Assembly: GCA_029961685.1 (NCBI GenBank)
Contig: JARWKL010000003.1
Span: 11,689,657 to 11,753,656, forward strand
Origin: Aristolochia californica
Taxonomy: Eukaryota; Streptophyta; Magnoliopsida; Piperales; Aristolochiaceae
DNA: 64,000 nucleotides
Reading direction: 5' to 3'
Made by a program: the position numbers and the translations under genes. Below the pieces are notes generated by a model. That model searched no databases. It was not told the DNA's origin and worked only from the letters and a program-made list of their open reading frames with translations. Each line of letters begins with the position of its first letter. Position 1 is the first letter of the stretch. This document shows positions 11,449 through 24,335 of this stretch, in pieces.

Positions 11449-11830
11449 TTAATGTTGGGATTAGGGTTAGGGTTTAGTGTATTTAGGGTATGGTTCAAGG
11501 TATTTAAGGGTTTAGGGTTTATGGTATTTTTAGGGTTTATATTTTTTTAGGGTTTATGGTTTTTTGAAAAAAAATTAGGGTTCTCGCTTTTTAGGGTGAT
11601 AGGGTTTAGGGTTTTTAAAATTTTTTTTAGTGTTCTCGGTTTTTTGGGTGATAGGGTTTATTGTTTGGGGCTTTTAGGGGTTTTAAGGTCTAGGGTTTAG
11701 GTTCTGGAATTAGGGTTTAGGGTTAATAGCAGGTAGGGTTTTTGGTTTTTTTTTTTAATTTTTTAGGGTTCTAGGTTAGGGTTTAGAGTTTGGGGTGATA
11801 GGGTTTAGGGTTTAGGGTTTGGGATGTTTA
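11449..11830. repeat. degenerate interstitial telomere-like tract
   Basis: Many TTTAGGG and TTAGGG units, the plant telomere unit, broken by AT-rich spacers and never in a long uniform array. The flanks 11236-11448 and 11831-12016 are AT-rich or unassigned; I see no gene in them. Confidence 0.65.
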
Positions 11831-12016
11831 GTCCTGTTCGAAAGAGGTTGAGTTGCCTATACGGGCGTCCATTAGCCAACGAAACCCGACCCCCATCAGT
11901 GACACGGTATGATTTGTAGTGACTGCGATGTCATATGGGGTTCTACCAGGGATGTTCAGTGAATTTGGACTTGATGAGTGTGTTTTGCATTGTTTAGTGC
12001 ATCTACAATGGAATTA

Positions 12017-12243
12017 GTTTGATTAATTTTGAAATATTTTAGAATGTTGTTGAATATTTTTAAAGTGCCATGGAATGATCTTGCCATGTGGTGAGGAGAT
12101 TTGGGTGTTATAAATACCCACCACATGAATTTGTTTGATTAATTTTGAAATATTTTAGAATGTTGTTGAATATTTTTAAAGTGCCATGGAATGATCTTGC
12201 CATGTGGTGAGGAAATTTGGGTGTTATAAATACCCACCACATG
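12017..12243 (+). repeat. 116-bp tandem duplication containing a TATA box
   Basis: Unit 1 (12017-12132) and unit 2 (12133-12243) are almost identical. Each contains TATAAATA (12109-12116 and 12225-12232). They lie about 110-230 bp upstream of the PIF-type ORF1 start, so they look like a duplicated core promoter of that transposon. Confidence 0.85.
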
Positions 12244-12348
12244 GTATTTTTTTTTGTTTGTGTTTCCGTGTGTCCCTAGTTACTATGACGGGTAAAGGTT
12301 GTTTGATAACGTTTTTTCCATGAGGACCATCTCGGATTTAGATAATAA

Positions 12349-13249
12349 ATGGATGTACGAAGACAACAAATTGCTCAATCATATGACATTTGGACCTACG
12401 AAGAAGACCGCAAAATGCTCAATCTCTTGGTCGAGCAGGTCAATATAGGGAACAAGTTGCCCAACGGGGTTTGGAAGCTCGAAGTATATATGGACTTTGT
12501 CAGTAAGTTTAATGAAAACGCAGTCAATAAAAAAATTGTTGAGCTGCTCAAGAATCAAACAAGTTATTGGACGAAAACATACCAAACGGTAATGAGCTGT
12601 CTCAACACTAGTGGGTTCTGTTGGGATGCTACCATACAACGAGTTACTGTATGTGATTCTGTATGGCAAGACGACACAAAAGTCAGTAAATCATGATGTA
12701 TTTTAAATTTTTTTGAATGTTTTCCGTATGAGTAGAACTATATTCCAAGACATCTAAATGATGTTTTATTCTTGTAGGAGCATAGAGATGCTGAGAAGTA
12801 TAGACGTGAAGGCTGCCCCCTTTACGACAAATTGGCTTTGGTGGTGGGAAACTCAATAGTCATGGGGACAACAAGTATAACTCCTGTAGATCTGGGCAAT
12901 GAACTCCTCCGTGAGTTAGAACATGTCCCGATGGTCGAGCTCGAGGATGTTGATTTAGTTAGGAAAACTCCATCGCCATTCTTTAGCGAAAATGAGTCGA
13001 CAACTGATCAATCTCGAAGAAAGTAACAGGTCATCTTCAAGTCATCATAGAAAGAGAAGTGAAATGCCCGCTGATGACACTGGTAGATTCATTAATACAA
13101 TGAAGGAAATCGCTCAGGCATTGAAGGATGTCATCCAGCCTAAAGAGGGTGATATCAAAAGAGATTGGGTCAAAGCCCTTAGGGAAATCTCGAACCTGCT
13201 GGTAGACATGAAGTTTTGTGCTCCTATATGGTTTGGATATGCCAAGTAA
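12349..13249 (+). pseudogene. PIF/Harbinger ORF1, Myb/SANT-like DNA-binding protein
   Basis: Exon 1 (12349-12681) encodes a SANT-like three-helix region (WTYEEDRKMLNLL, then YWTKTYQTVMSCL). An intron with a GTCAGT donor and TTGTAG acceptor leads to exon 2 from 12778, which supplies the family motif EKYRREGCPLYDKLA. A frameshift near 13000 separates it from a C-terminal charged helix region (12992-13249). In PIF/Harbinger elements this protein binds the transposon ends and helps the transposase. The partner transposase follows at 13689. Confidence 0.75.
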
Positions 13250-13688
13250 GAAGGTCATGTTTACGGAGATGACAGTGGAAGAGCGGCACGGGTGGCTTAA
13301 CTTTTGTGCAACATAAATGTAGTAATGCGTTTTAAGTACACTCTTTGGGATGATTGTTATGTATTAATGATGATGTTTGAATTATGACGTTGCAAGACTT
13401 ATAATTAAGGTTAATATTTTTATTTTATATGATTGTTGTGTTATTATATTGTATGGATGAATATGGTGGATGAGTATGGATGTGGACAATTGAATGGATA
13501 TGGTTGTGTAAGGTTGTGATTGAAGGTAGGATGTGTGAGTGAAGGTATGAATGAATATGTGAATGTGGATGAATATGGTTGTGTAGAGGTATGATTGAAA
13601 ATAGGTTATGATTGAAGATTGATGTTTATTTGATTTTTTGACTTTTAGGAAAAAACATGACTTTTGCGATTGAATTTGCAGATTTTCA

Positions 13689-15037
13689 TGGATATTATGA
13701 TAGACGAAGAAAAGATTGCAACTATTATTGCATTCACATGTTTTTTTTGTCGCCATTGGAAGATACTATCTATGCCATTGCGATAGACGTGTACCACATT
13801 CTTGTGAGATTAATGGTCTTTTGTATTGACAAAATGCAGTAGACAAATCACCAGTTAAATTTTAAAAAGTTTACAAGATGAATCAAATAGTATTTCGCAA
13901 ATTGGCAGAGATACTTAATAGTAGAGGGTTTTTATCAGCCACAAAGACCATCTCAACGGAAGAACAATTTGCATATTTCCTCCTAACTGTTAGTCAACAA
14001 CAATCCTATAGTACCATAACAGAGATGTTTGATAGGTCGAACTGGACCATAAGTATGTATTTCAATAAGGTGTTAGATGCTATTTTCAAACTTCACTCTG
14101 ATTACATCAAATGGTCTTCAGAATGTACACATTCGAAGATTTTAAACAGTTCAATGTTACTTCGAGATAACATCACTTGCACTCTAACTTAACAAATTTA
14201 GATTAATATACAAAGTTAGTTAATATTAATTGAAATGGTATAATTAGGATTGTATTAGGGCTATTGATGGAACTCATATCAAAGCGAGCATCCCCACTTG
14301 AAGAACAACAAAGGTTCTAGAACAGAAAGGGTTATTTCTCACAAAATGTGATGACAACATGTACATTTGATGTGCAATTCACTTATGTATTTGCTGGCTG
14401 GGAGGGATCAACAATTGATTCCCGTGTACTAAAGGACGCATTGACTGGCCGAGATAGACTCTTTGTACCTGAAGGTAAATAATATATTTTTATGCAGTAA
14501 TTTTTTATCTATTTTATCTTGAATTATTTTACATGGAATATAATTTATATTATAGGTAAATATTATCTAGTTGATGTTGGTTATGCAAATATTTCGGAAT
14601 TTTTGGCTCCATATTAAGGAACTCGGTATCATCTGCAAGAATTTGGAGATAATATTCCTTGAAATGAAAAAGAATTATTCAACCGAAGGCACTCATCTTT
14701 GCGGAATACTATTGAGCGAACTTTTGGTGCTTTAAAAGCTCGATTTCAAATGTTGAAAGGCACTCCATTTTCTTTTATGATCCAGACAAAAATTGTAATT
14801 GTTCATTGCATATTGCACATTTATATACGTGGAGAGGATTACAATGTTATATTTGAATTAGAAGATGATGATTCGGGTGACGAGCTCGGTGGAGGAGGTC
14901 ATGGGGTCCAATTAGGTGCAACGGATGATGCAGACAATGATGATAGCGACAGTCTTGTGGATGAGGGTAGCCAATCAACAAATATTCGGAGGCAACGTGC
15001 ATTAGAATCCATAATAGCATCTTTTGAGATGCCATAG
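13689..15037 (+). pseudogene. PIF/Harbinger DDE transposase, broken
   Basis: An N-terminal block starts near 13689, and a helix-turn-helix-like region follows at 13878-14140 (ISTEEQFAYFLLTVSQQ). The catalytic part shows AIDGTHI (first Asp, about 14259), GWEGSTIDSRVL (about 14399), an intron of about 80 bp, YYLVDVGYA (second Asp, about 14568) and ERTFGALKARFQMLK (Glu, about 14713). All three catalytic residues survive, but several stops and frameshifts disrupt the frame. The last ORF (14699-15037) has an acidic C-terminus. I could not identify terminal inverted repeats or a TTA/TAA target duplication. Confidence 0.82.
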
Positions 15038-15099
15038 CAACTTGCATGTTACATGATAAATGATGGTTGTATCTTATTGCTTTTAAACATGTGTCGTTC

Positions 15100-15835
15100 A
15101 TATGTACGATTTTAATATTAAAGGCCGAACTCGTTATTTGAATAATCTTTCTTAGGTTATTAATAAACTCGTTTATTTATTTATTTATTATTTTTATTAA
15201 GTTTTATTACTATATTAAACTTGATATTTAAGTTTGGTAAATAAAATATAGTTAAAGTATGCATTTGATCAATTAATTATTTTTAATTTTGTTTAAATAT
15301 ATTATTAATTAATACCACTTAAAAATCCTTCTTGTGTTATTAATAAAATATTTATTTATTTATTTATTAATTATATTTATTTTTAAGTACTATATTATAT
15401 TAGTGATTTAATAGTGGTAATTAAATATTGTTAAATCAAGCATTTGACCAATTTTTCCTATTTAATCATTCCTTTTTTTATGTTAAAGTATATCATATGT
15501 TATTAATAAATTAATAACAGAACTTATTATATTCGTTTCTGTTATTTTTAACGTCATTTATTTATTTATTATAATTAATCATGTGCACAGTTAATTGGCT
15601 CACGTAATTACTGTATTAATGTACAATAAACTACAATCATTAAAAAATATAATATCTAATTTAATTAATTAGTATATTAATATATTTTAATTATACATTA
15701 AATTACTTATTCGTGTAATAATCATGTTTGTTTTACCTAATTTTGGGTTTAAGTATTATGTTTTAATTAAGTATACTATTACAAGTTACTCATTCTCTTA
15801 TTTTTTATATTTTTCTCATTTTGGGGCACTAACAC
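15100..15835 (+). repeat. AT-rich repeat module, copy A
   Basis: A very AT-rich tract without coding signal. It ends in a stretch with ACTCATTCTCTTATTT and GGCACTAACACTG that is similar to 16630-16710 and to the reverse complement of 31870-31960. It directly follows the PIF/Harbinger transposase, so it may be the 3' non-coding part of that element. Confidence 0.6.
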
Positions 15836-16775
15836 TGAAAACTGCTTTCCCTCTCTCCTCTCCCTGTTGACTTCTTCGTCTCTTCTCCCTCTCCCTGCTC
15901 TCCTCCTTTCGGCCTTCCTTTCTTTCTCTCGCACTCGCTCTCCCTCTTGGCCTTCCTCTTACTTCTCCCTCTCGGCCTCTCCCTCTCGACCCGCGATGAG
16001 CGACGATGACATTCTTAGGCCTTTGTGGTGAAAGGGCAGCACTGGCTGGCGCAGGGTGAGCCAATGACGCCGACAACAACAGTCGACGATGGCCGCCATC
16101 GAACCCCCTTTGCACGTGGCCGGAGGTTGAAGACAACCTCCAACACGCAAAAAACAGAATAAAAATTATTTATTGAATAAATTAATATTTTAAAAAATAT
16201 TTTAATTTATTTTAAAAATATATATTAATAAAATAATATATTTTATTTATTTATTTATTTATTACTATATTAAATTAGTGATTTAACAGTGGTCAATTAT
16301 TTTTTTAATTATTTCTTTTTTATGTTAAAATATATCTTATGTTATTAATAAATTAATTTATTTATTTATTACATTCCCTTATATTATTTTTAATTTTTAT
16401 TTTTTATAATTAATCAGTGCACAATTAATTGTCACACATAATTATTGTATTAATGTATAATAAACTGTAATCATTAATTAATATAATATTTAATTAAATT
16501 AAATTATATATTAATATATTTTTATTATACATTAAATTACTTATTTTGTTTTTTTATGAAGCATTAAATTACTTATTAGTGTAATATAAATTATTGTTTT
16601 GGTTAATGTGGTGTTTAGGTATATATATTTTATTTAATTATATTATTACAAGTTATTCATTCTCTTATTTACATCATATTTTTTATTTTAGTATATTAAT
16701 GCTGGAAATTTTTCAGTGAACTTGAACTTGAACTTGAACTTGAACTTGAACGTGAACTTGAACTTGAACTTGAAT
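15836..16775 (+). repeat. CT-rich plus AT-rich repeat module, copy B
   Basis: A CT-rich tract (15840-15990), a short GC-richer stretch (to about 16140) and an AT-rich tract (16150-16710) end in a TTGAAC hexamer array. The order and sequence match copy C (31772-32725, inverted). It contains no complete ORF of note and ends just upstream of the PMS1 5' region. Confidence 0.65.
16717..16774 (+). repeat. GAACTT hexamer array (about nine units)
   Basis: GAACTT is repeated almost perfectly, with one GAACGT variant. It is followed by TAAATTATAAAAGG. It lies at the inner end of repeat copy B, about 1.7 kb before the PMS1 start codon and probably within 250 bp of its transcription start. Confidence 0.9.
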
Positions 16776-18498
16776 TAAATTATAAAAGGACAGTTCACGT
16801 TACCGTCATTTTGCCTCAGTGAACTTGCTGGTGTTAGTAGCGGGCGTGCGAGGCTTACTCCGGTGCGCGCTACTGACAGTCTGAATTCTTGAAAGCACGA
16901 AAGCTCCCTGCTTCCTCGCTCGTTGATCAAAACTTTTCCGCGGGAAAACGGTGGCGACTGGCGAGCCTTCGGCCCTCGGTTCGTTTGAGTCTTTCATCTG
17001 CTTGATCATTCCACAGTAAGTTCGGCTTTTCTCGTTTTTCTTATTGGGTATCTTTTTATAGAAAAAGGATGGAACATGTTCAATATTTGATGGCTGCAGT
17101 GGTATTAACAATGCCAGGGTTTGTTTGTTCGGGTATATACTGATGTTCATATTCTGTCTGGGTCTTCGATAGCGGTTTCTGTAGATTGCAAAATTTGAAC
17201 TAGTTTGTGTTGGACTGTGGGAAGTAGAGGTAGGCCGTAAACGGAATCGACGGAAGTGCTGAGACCTGGGCATAACCAACATAATTGGGCGAAGCTTGAT
17301 GATGACGACTTATGTTGGACAGCGGTGTAATTAGTTATGTGCTTTTCTTTTCTTTTTTTCTTTTAAGTTACTGGTGATTTATTTGCTTCAGCAAAAATGA
17401 GCGTCAGGCTTTCATGTTAAAGTCAGACATCTCGTATGTGAAACACCTGGAATGTGGTCTATAGGGTTAAAGGTTGTGAAATTGGCTGTTCTGAGTCGTC
17501 TCATCTGGGTTTTAGGTAGCAATTTTTCTGGGCAAACAGTAAAGAGATGCTCGGTGATAATGAAGAATAATGTGGAGATATTTTGCATGTTGAATAGATA
17601 AAGACAAAATTAAACTGACTTATCCCATAGACAAGTTGAAAAAACACATTCTCTCTTTAAAACATCTTAGACCTGTACTCTAAAACTTCTCTTATGGATG
17701 AATCAAAATTAGGAGGTATGAGTTCCTTAATGACATCCTAATTTAAATATACAACTCTTTGAAATATAAATTAATTTTTCTAGGCAGGGGTTTTCTGTGG
17801 TTGCCATGTTCGACATGCATTTCTTTTTTAATCAGCTTGACAGGGTTTTATTGAATTCAATTACATATGTGGAAGAGCTCATCTTACATAGTGGGGGTGA
17901 AAACAAACTGAGATGGCTAAACTTTTGTAGTTAGCAGGGGAAGCCAATCATATCTGGCAAAAGTGCATTTTATAACTCATTACATTTCTCGGTGGGTAAG
18001 AAAAGTTCACTTTTCCCATTGCTTTGTGCTTGAAAAGGTTTTGTACTTATTATTTAGTTGGGAAGAGACCTCAAAAATCTGCTAGTCATTTTGGGAGGAA
18101 CCAGCTTAACTTTAACATGGTTTTGAAGTGAATTAAAGTCCATTTTTGTGTTCTACATGGCCTATTTGTTTGTTCACTATGATCCATGTAGCCTGGTTGT
18201 TGTTTTAGGCTTGGACTTGAGAGAGAGTGTTAGTGGGTGAAAAAATCTACCAATTTATAGTTGTCCATGTGCTCCACATTGTAGCTTGTTGTGTATAACA
18301 TAGAAATCCGACATTGATTTGTGCTTGAAAAGATCCTATGCTTATTAGTGGAGAAGAGACATCCAAACTAAGCTAATCCTAACTTTAGCAAACTTATTGT
18401 GCATTTGAAATCAATCTTGATGACATGTTTTGAGGTGGAAAATTAATATAGGTTTTTGGTGCACAGGTGAGGAAGTGTGTTTTTACTATAGGTATCAT
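16776..18498 (+). promoter_or_regulatory. PMS1 promoter, 5' UTR and probable 5' UTR intron
   Basis: The non-AT-rich segment 16800-17015 looks like a leader exon and ends at a good donor (CACA then GTAAGTTC at about 17015). A plausible acceptor (TTTTTGGTGCACAG, about 18465) lies just before the PMS1 ATG. That would make a 5' UTR intron of about 1.45 kb. The 158-codon minus-strand open frame at 16806-17282 matches nothing I recognise and is probably chance. Transcript evidence is lacking. Confidence 0.5.
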
Positions 18499-21400
18499 AT
18501 GGAAGGAAAAGTTGATTCTCCATCCATAAAGCTGATCAATAAGGGAGTGGCTCACAGAATTTGTTCTGGGCAAGTTATTTTAGATCTGTCTTCTGCCATC
18601 AAGGAATTAGTGGAGAACAGCTTGGATGCTGGTGCAACCAGTATTGAGATAACTTTGAAAGAGCATGGTGAAGAATCTTTCAAGGTCACAGATAATGGTT
18701 TTGGCATTTCACCAAACAACTTTCAGGTATTCCTTCTTTAACACACTTGATACTTTTCATTTTGTGCACGGTACCTTTGTAAATGTTTTACCATATTTCT
18801 GTTGCAACCAAAATTGCCATAACAAGAAGTAAAGATGCATCTTCAATATTTTATGGTATAAAGTTTATTTGGTTGCGTTATGGTAAGGACCAAGAGTACC
18901 AATTTCATATTTCAGCTTGGCATTTTTGCAGTTCACGGCAGCTCAGTCTCTACTTGCCAGTGACCAGTTGATGAGGCTATCTAAGATCATATTTCTTTTG
19001 CTTCAGATATTACATACCTGTGATATTTGAGCAAGTACTGAAATAAAAAAATTCCATATGTTGTGGATCAGCACAATGGCCACATGGGGGACTTCTAGTG
19101 CGAGGTCTTGGGTTTAAGCCTCACAGGGGCAAAAAGGTGGCCTTGTGAGCGTTTGTATTCAACAGTCAGAAAAAAAGGAAGATTGTATGTCTCCATAAAA
19201 ATTAGTCATTTAGGTCTTCCAGTTTGATAGCTTTATGTGTAAAAGAATTGGGACATGTTTCATTTATCTACATTTGGCATTATAAAAGTCCAAACTGGTT
19301 GATGTTGTTGCTTAATTCTTTTCTGGCTTGTACTCTACTACTACGGGTTAGAACTTTTGTCTGTGAGTAACTTTCAAAATATCTCTTTCACAAATTTTTT
19401 TTTGAGTCCCTATCAATATTCTGTTCTGAATCGTGCTTTGTTTATTTTTTTATTTTTTTTGGTAAAACTGTATCATGATCTTCTATGTATTGACTTTTCA
19501 ATCATCAATTAAATCTTCAATTTGTTGTCTTCTCTATTTACTTTTCTGTTAACCTAAAAGCAGCTCTTGTTTTTGTTATCTTCGTTCTTTCTATTATGCC
19601 TTTTTGGTCCCTTATATTTCATATATCCATTTCTTTAACTATACATATCTGAAAATTTTGCAGGTTCTTGCTCTTAAGCATCATACATCCAAAATAACCA
19701 ATTTTTCTGATCTTCAATCATTGGCAACTTATGGCTTTAGAGGGGAGGCACTTAGTTCCCTTTGTGCTTTAGGAAACTTATCTATTGAAACAAGAACAAA
19801 AAATGAACCTACAGGGACCCACTTGACATTCAGTCATTCAGGCTCTGTTACTTCTGAAAGGAAAATAGCTCGCCAAGTCGGCACCACTGTCACTGTCGAG
19901 AAATTGTTTTCCACATTGCCGGTGAGAAGTAAAGAATTCAATCGTAATATACGAAGGGAATATGGAAAGCTCATTTCCTTATTAAATGTAAGATACACAT
20001 ATCCTTATCACTTTCAAGTTATTAGAAACATGGAATTTGAAATCTTTTGTCATGTTATACTCATTATTTATCTGTCTTAAGTATTATTTTGAAACTTCTG
20101 ATTTTATGTTCTGAAAGTGGTTAATTGACCCCCCTTTGTGATCTTGTCTGTTTCATCTTCCTAGTTTAGCAAGTTACCGTATTCCCTGCTCGAGTTTCAT
20201 TTGTTGATTTGTGTATCTCTCTTTAGGCATATGCTATTATTGCAAAAGGAGTACGATTGCTTTGCACCAACTCTACTGGGAAAAATGTGAGAACTGTGGT
20301 GCTCAAAACTCAAGGTAATGGCTCAATTAAAGATAACATCATAACAGTGTTTGGCATGAACACCTTTGCATGCTTGGAGCCACTAAACATAAGTATATCT
20401 GAGTGCTGTGGAGTTGAAGGTTTTCTATCTAGGTCTGGGAATGGCAGTGGTCGAAATTCAGGGGATAGACAGTTCTTTTATGTAAATGGGCGGCCTGTGG
20501 ATATGCCTAAAGTCAGCAAGCTTCTCAATGAACTGTACAAAAATGCAAACTCTCGGCAGTACCCCATGGCAATTATGAACTTTGTTGTACCAAGTACTTC
20601 ATATGATGTTAATGTAACTCCTGATAAGAGAAAAATATTCTTTTCAGATGAAGGCTCCATTACACATTCCTTAAGAGAAGCAATAGGAAACATCTATTCA
20701 CCGAGCCAATGTAGTTTTTCTGTTAACCAATTTGAGGGGCCCACTAAGACCAAACTGAATATATCTGAAGCAGATACTCCTTGTGAGGATGAGGAACCTC
20801 ACGTCTCTTCTAAGGTGCTTAAGCCTGAAGAAAGTGGGCAAAAAGATCAAGGTAATGTTCAGGAGTTTTCTCTTTTAGAAAGAATGCAAAGCAAAGATGT
20901 AGTTTCTCTATCAGATGGAAAGGATGTTTGTTTTCAAAGTGCTTTTGGCATTGAAAAGGTCAGAACTTCAGAGAATCATGCCTTGAGAACTCCCCTACCT
21001 TCAAAACCATTGAGTCATTCAAGCATGGTTCAGTCTTCCCTCAGTAAGTTCATATCGGTGAACAAGAGGAAGCATGAAAGGGCAGGACTCTCTGAATTGC
21101 CGGTACTGAGAAATGAGATGCTTCCATGTCAAGTGAGGAAAGTCAGCTCTACTACGAATGCTACAGACTCTAGAGCTCTTTTGTGTCACAGTCTGGGGGA
21201 CAATGACACTGAAGATAAAGAAGATCAATTTTTGGACAAGAGTGGTGATGTGAATCTTCCCAGTGACATTGAAACTCCAGTTGCTTCCAGCGATGTTGAT
21301 GACACAGTAACTAAAGAGGTATAATTGAACATCCTTGGTATTCACAGTAACTTTTTGTTTGCCCTTATTTTCTTGTTTTATTTTTTGAGCATGTCATTGT

Positions 21401-24335
21401 TGCTATTATTGTTCATGTTGTTATCCATTGTATATTAGTTATGTTTTGGGGAGGAGAAGATACTACCTCTTATGCGAATCATGATTACTAATGTGCTCTG
21501 CTTGTTTGTGCTACCTAAAACTCCAAATTTCTGATTTTCTAGAATGCATTCAACTAAATCAACATGAGTTTTACGTGATTTTTGAAAACCTTATAAGCTT
21601 TCCGTTAAAATCAATAATACCGTTTTTCAACTTCTCAAGTTGAGATTCGCTTCTCTTTTAGTACTTCTTCTGAAGTTGACTGTATTTTCGCCAGGAGATA
21701 TCTGGGAAACATGTCACAGAGGACCAAGAAATCGGTTTCCACAATGATGTTGATAAAACTTCATCTGATCTCAATGGGAATAATGCACTGGTGCAGTCAT
21801 CTGATTTGATTTTGGATACACCAGTACCTTGTACTGATTCAGAAAAGTGTTACATATTGCATTTTAGCATAAATGATCTGAAAACAAGAAGGAAGGAGAG
21901 GTGGTCAAGATTGTGTTCAAGCAGCAGCTTGCGTGAACAAGTAAAACTGAGAAGGTGTGAGATAGTAGGATGTGACGACTTCAAAGCAGGGGGAACTGGA
22001 TTTTCTTTTCTATGTGAATTTGTTTCTATTTTATTTCACATGTAATGACCAATCTCCTGCCATAGATGTTATACTGCTGCAACATTGGAGGCTTCTCAAA
22101 TAGAAAATGAGGAAGGAAAAGCAAGGGCTCTCGCTGCCGCAACTAAAGAGCTGGAAAGGTTCTTCAAGAAAGAAGATTTTGGAAGAATGAAGGTTATTGC
22201 ATTTACAATCTGCTTTTGCAGTTTCATGCACATGTTTCATGTTTTCTGCCCAGTTGATAATGCTACTTCAGAATCTGGTTAGCACTTATGCTAAACGAAA
22301 ATGATAAGTAGCAAGACAGCTCACAGCTTTTTCTAGGCATTTGCTTTTTTAATGAAATGTACTTATGATAATAGAGCAGGAAGCATGAGGTGGAAATTAT
22401 TATTGTAATACACCCAGAAGCAATAAGGTAGTATACTAGTTCTTGTAGGGTTCATGATGTTCACCAATAAAGTGGTAGAGGACATTCACTATAATTCTGT
22501 TTTCTTTTACATTTTAACCTTGGTGTTTAACTACTAACCTCACTATGAAAATGGATTTTGATTCATATAATTTCGTTAATTCTTTAGACTAACTGATCTT
22601 TATAATTTAAATTGGCGCTGTGTCACCTGTAATTGTGGATGCATATAACTTGGTTTTATAGTTTGAACCAATTGAAATCTTGATACCCTTAAATAAGCGT
22701 ATCTAGTGGCTGCATGCTCACGTGGTGTCATTTGAGTGGATTACTTTTTCATAATGTTAATTTCTATCTTGCTTAATTTTCAGGTTATTGGGCAATTTAA
22801 TCTTGGTTTTATAATTGGAAAGCTTGATAAGGATTTATTTATTGTAGATCAGGTAAGCTAGTTTCATCTTTAATGGCCCAATTCATATGTTGCCCTTAAC
22901 TGCTTTCCTCTATCAAGCTGTGGTAAAACTTTCAGATGCTTACAGCATGCTGCAGATGAGAAATACAATTTTGAACGACTCTCACAATCAACCATATTGA
23001 ACCAACAACCTCTGCTTCAGTGAGTAAGAAAGTTTATTGTCATTGTCATTATTGTGGATAACCTGTTTGTCCTTCCCTCTTTGTTCTGGAGGATGAACTG
23101 TGGTCATTTCTTTTTATGAAATTAATTACCGTTACACATAGCATCAAGTTTAATTTTCTTTTGACTGATTAGAGCATCAAAATTATTACTACGGTTACTA
23201 ATACAGTCATGATTTAAGGGACCATAGGTATAGTTAGCATGTCACATTTTAATAAATTTGATAAATAGCCTAAAATTTCATGATTTTGCTAATCATATAA
23301 AAGTCGAATCATATGTAATGACACATTTCTGATGGTTCTTTCAGGCCAATAAGACTGGAGCTATCACCTGAAGAAGAAGTTGTAGCTTCCATTCATATGG
23401 ATGTAATCAGGTAAATTTTATGTGTTGATAATATGTAAAAACATATTTTAGCAATAAGAGTGAACCTCAACATGATGAGCTATGCATGTGGTTGAATTTT
23501 TCATGTATTAAGTGCTTAATCATATCATTTTGGTTGCTTTTCTTAAATTTGTTTTGTGTTTTGCTTGAAAATAGGGGTTTATTCAATATGGTGTTTGATC
23601 TCCCTTTTTTCTATTTGTATTAGGAAAAATGGATTTACTTTGATTGAAGATGCAGATGCTCCTCCTGGCCACCATTATCTATTAAAAACTGTTCCATTTA
23701 GTAAAAATATTACTTTTGGAGTTGCAGGTAAACAGTTAACTCATAAATTGAAGCGTGCAAAAAATTTCAATTCTTGAAAGGAGCTTATTTCTTGCAAGTA
23801 TAAACTGATCATTGTCTTGAAACAGATGTAAAGGAACTTATATCCACCCTTGCTGACAGTCAAGGAGAGTGTTCCATCATGAGTAGTTACAAGATGGATG
23901 ATCCAAGTTCTCTTTGTCCATCAAGAGTTCGTGGGATGCTGGCATCAAGGGCTTGCAAGGCGTCTGTTGTGATCGGAGATCCACTTGGAAGAAATGAGAT
24001 GGAAAAGGTACAAGTGCACTATTCTCACATGTCCGTTTTCCCCTTCCGACAAAAAAAAAAAAAAAAAGAAAAAAAAAAAGAAAAGAAAACTGAATAATAC
24101 ATGTTAATCCAACAGGTGCCTTATGTTACATTTTGTGTGAAATAGAAGACTGAGTTGACATCAAACTATTATAGGTTGTGTGTATAAGCCATTATGACCT
24201 GAAAGGCTGTTGTGTTTCTTTTTCTTGTTTCAGATACTTAAGAATTTGGTTGGCCTCAAGTCCCCTTGGAACTGCCCACATGGAAGACCAACCATGCGCC
24301 ACTTAGTTGATTTGAGCATTGTCTCAAACTGGTAA
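18499..24335 (+). CDS. PMS1: DNA mismatch repair protein PMS1 (MutL homologue)
   Basis: Coding exons by splice sites and frame: 18499-18726, 19664-19987, 20227-21318, 21695-21954, 22066-22192, 22784-22852, 22946-23019, 23345-23410, 23624-23727, 23826-24007, 24234-24335. They join in phase to 875 aa, somewhat shorter than known plant PMS1 at the C-terminal tail. The N-terminal GHKL ATPase has ELVENSLDAGA (catalytic Glu36, Asn40), DNGFGI (65-70) and GFRGEAL (100-106). A poorly conserved linker fills exon 3. The C-terminal endonuclease motif DQHAADEKYNFE (699-710) fits DQHA(X)2E(X)4E and spans the exon 6/7 junction; CPHGRP (856-861) is also kept. PMS1 pairs with MLH1 in the nucleus and nicks the strand to be repaired. 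No defect is visible. Confidence 0.95.
19060..19175 (+). repeat. possible SINE fragment in PMS1 intron 1
   Basis: Contains GGTTTAAGCC, resembling a tRNA B box, 3' of a weaker A-box-like segment (ATCAGCACAATGGCC). It ends in an A-rich stretch near 19168. No target duplication is clear, so this is tentative. Confidence 0.3.

Noticed and set aside
11449..11830. True chromosome end
   Set aside because: Units are degenerate, and ordinary genes and transposons continue on both sides.
16806..17282. 158-codon minus-strand open frame in the PMS1 leader region
   Set aside because: It overlaps the likely PMS1 leader exon and intron, has no recognisable domain and a composition rich in Arg, Ser and Thr. 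It is best explained by chance.
22066..22200. Misplaced exon 5 end in PMS1, because GTTATTG occurs both at the donor and at the start of exon 6
   Set aside because: Either joining would read Met-Lys-Val-Ile in the family order. The GT/AG pair at 22193 and 22782-22783 keeps the frame, so the model stands.
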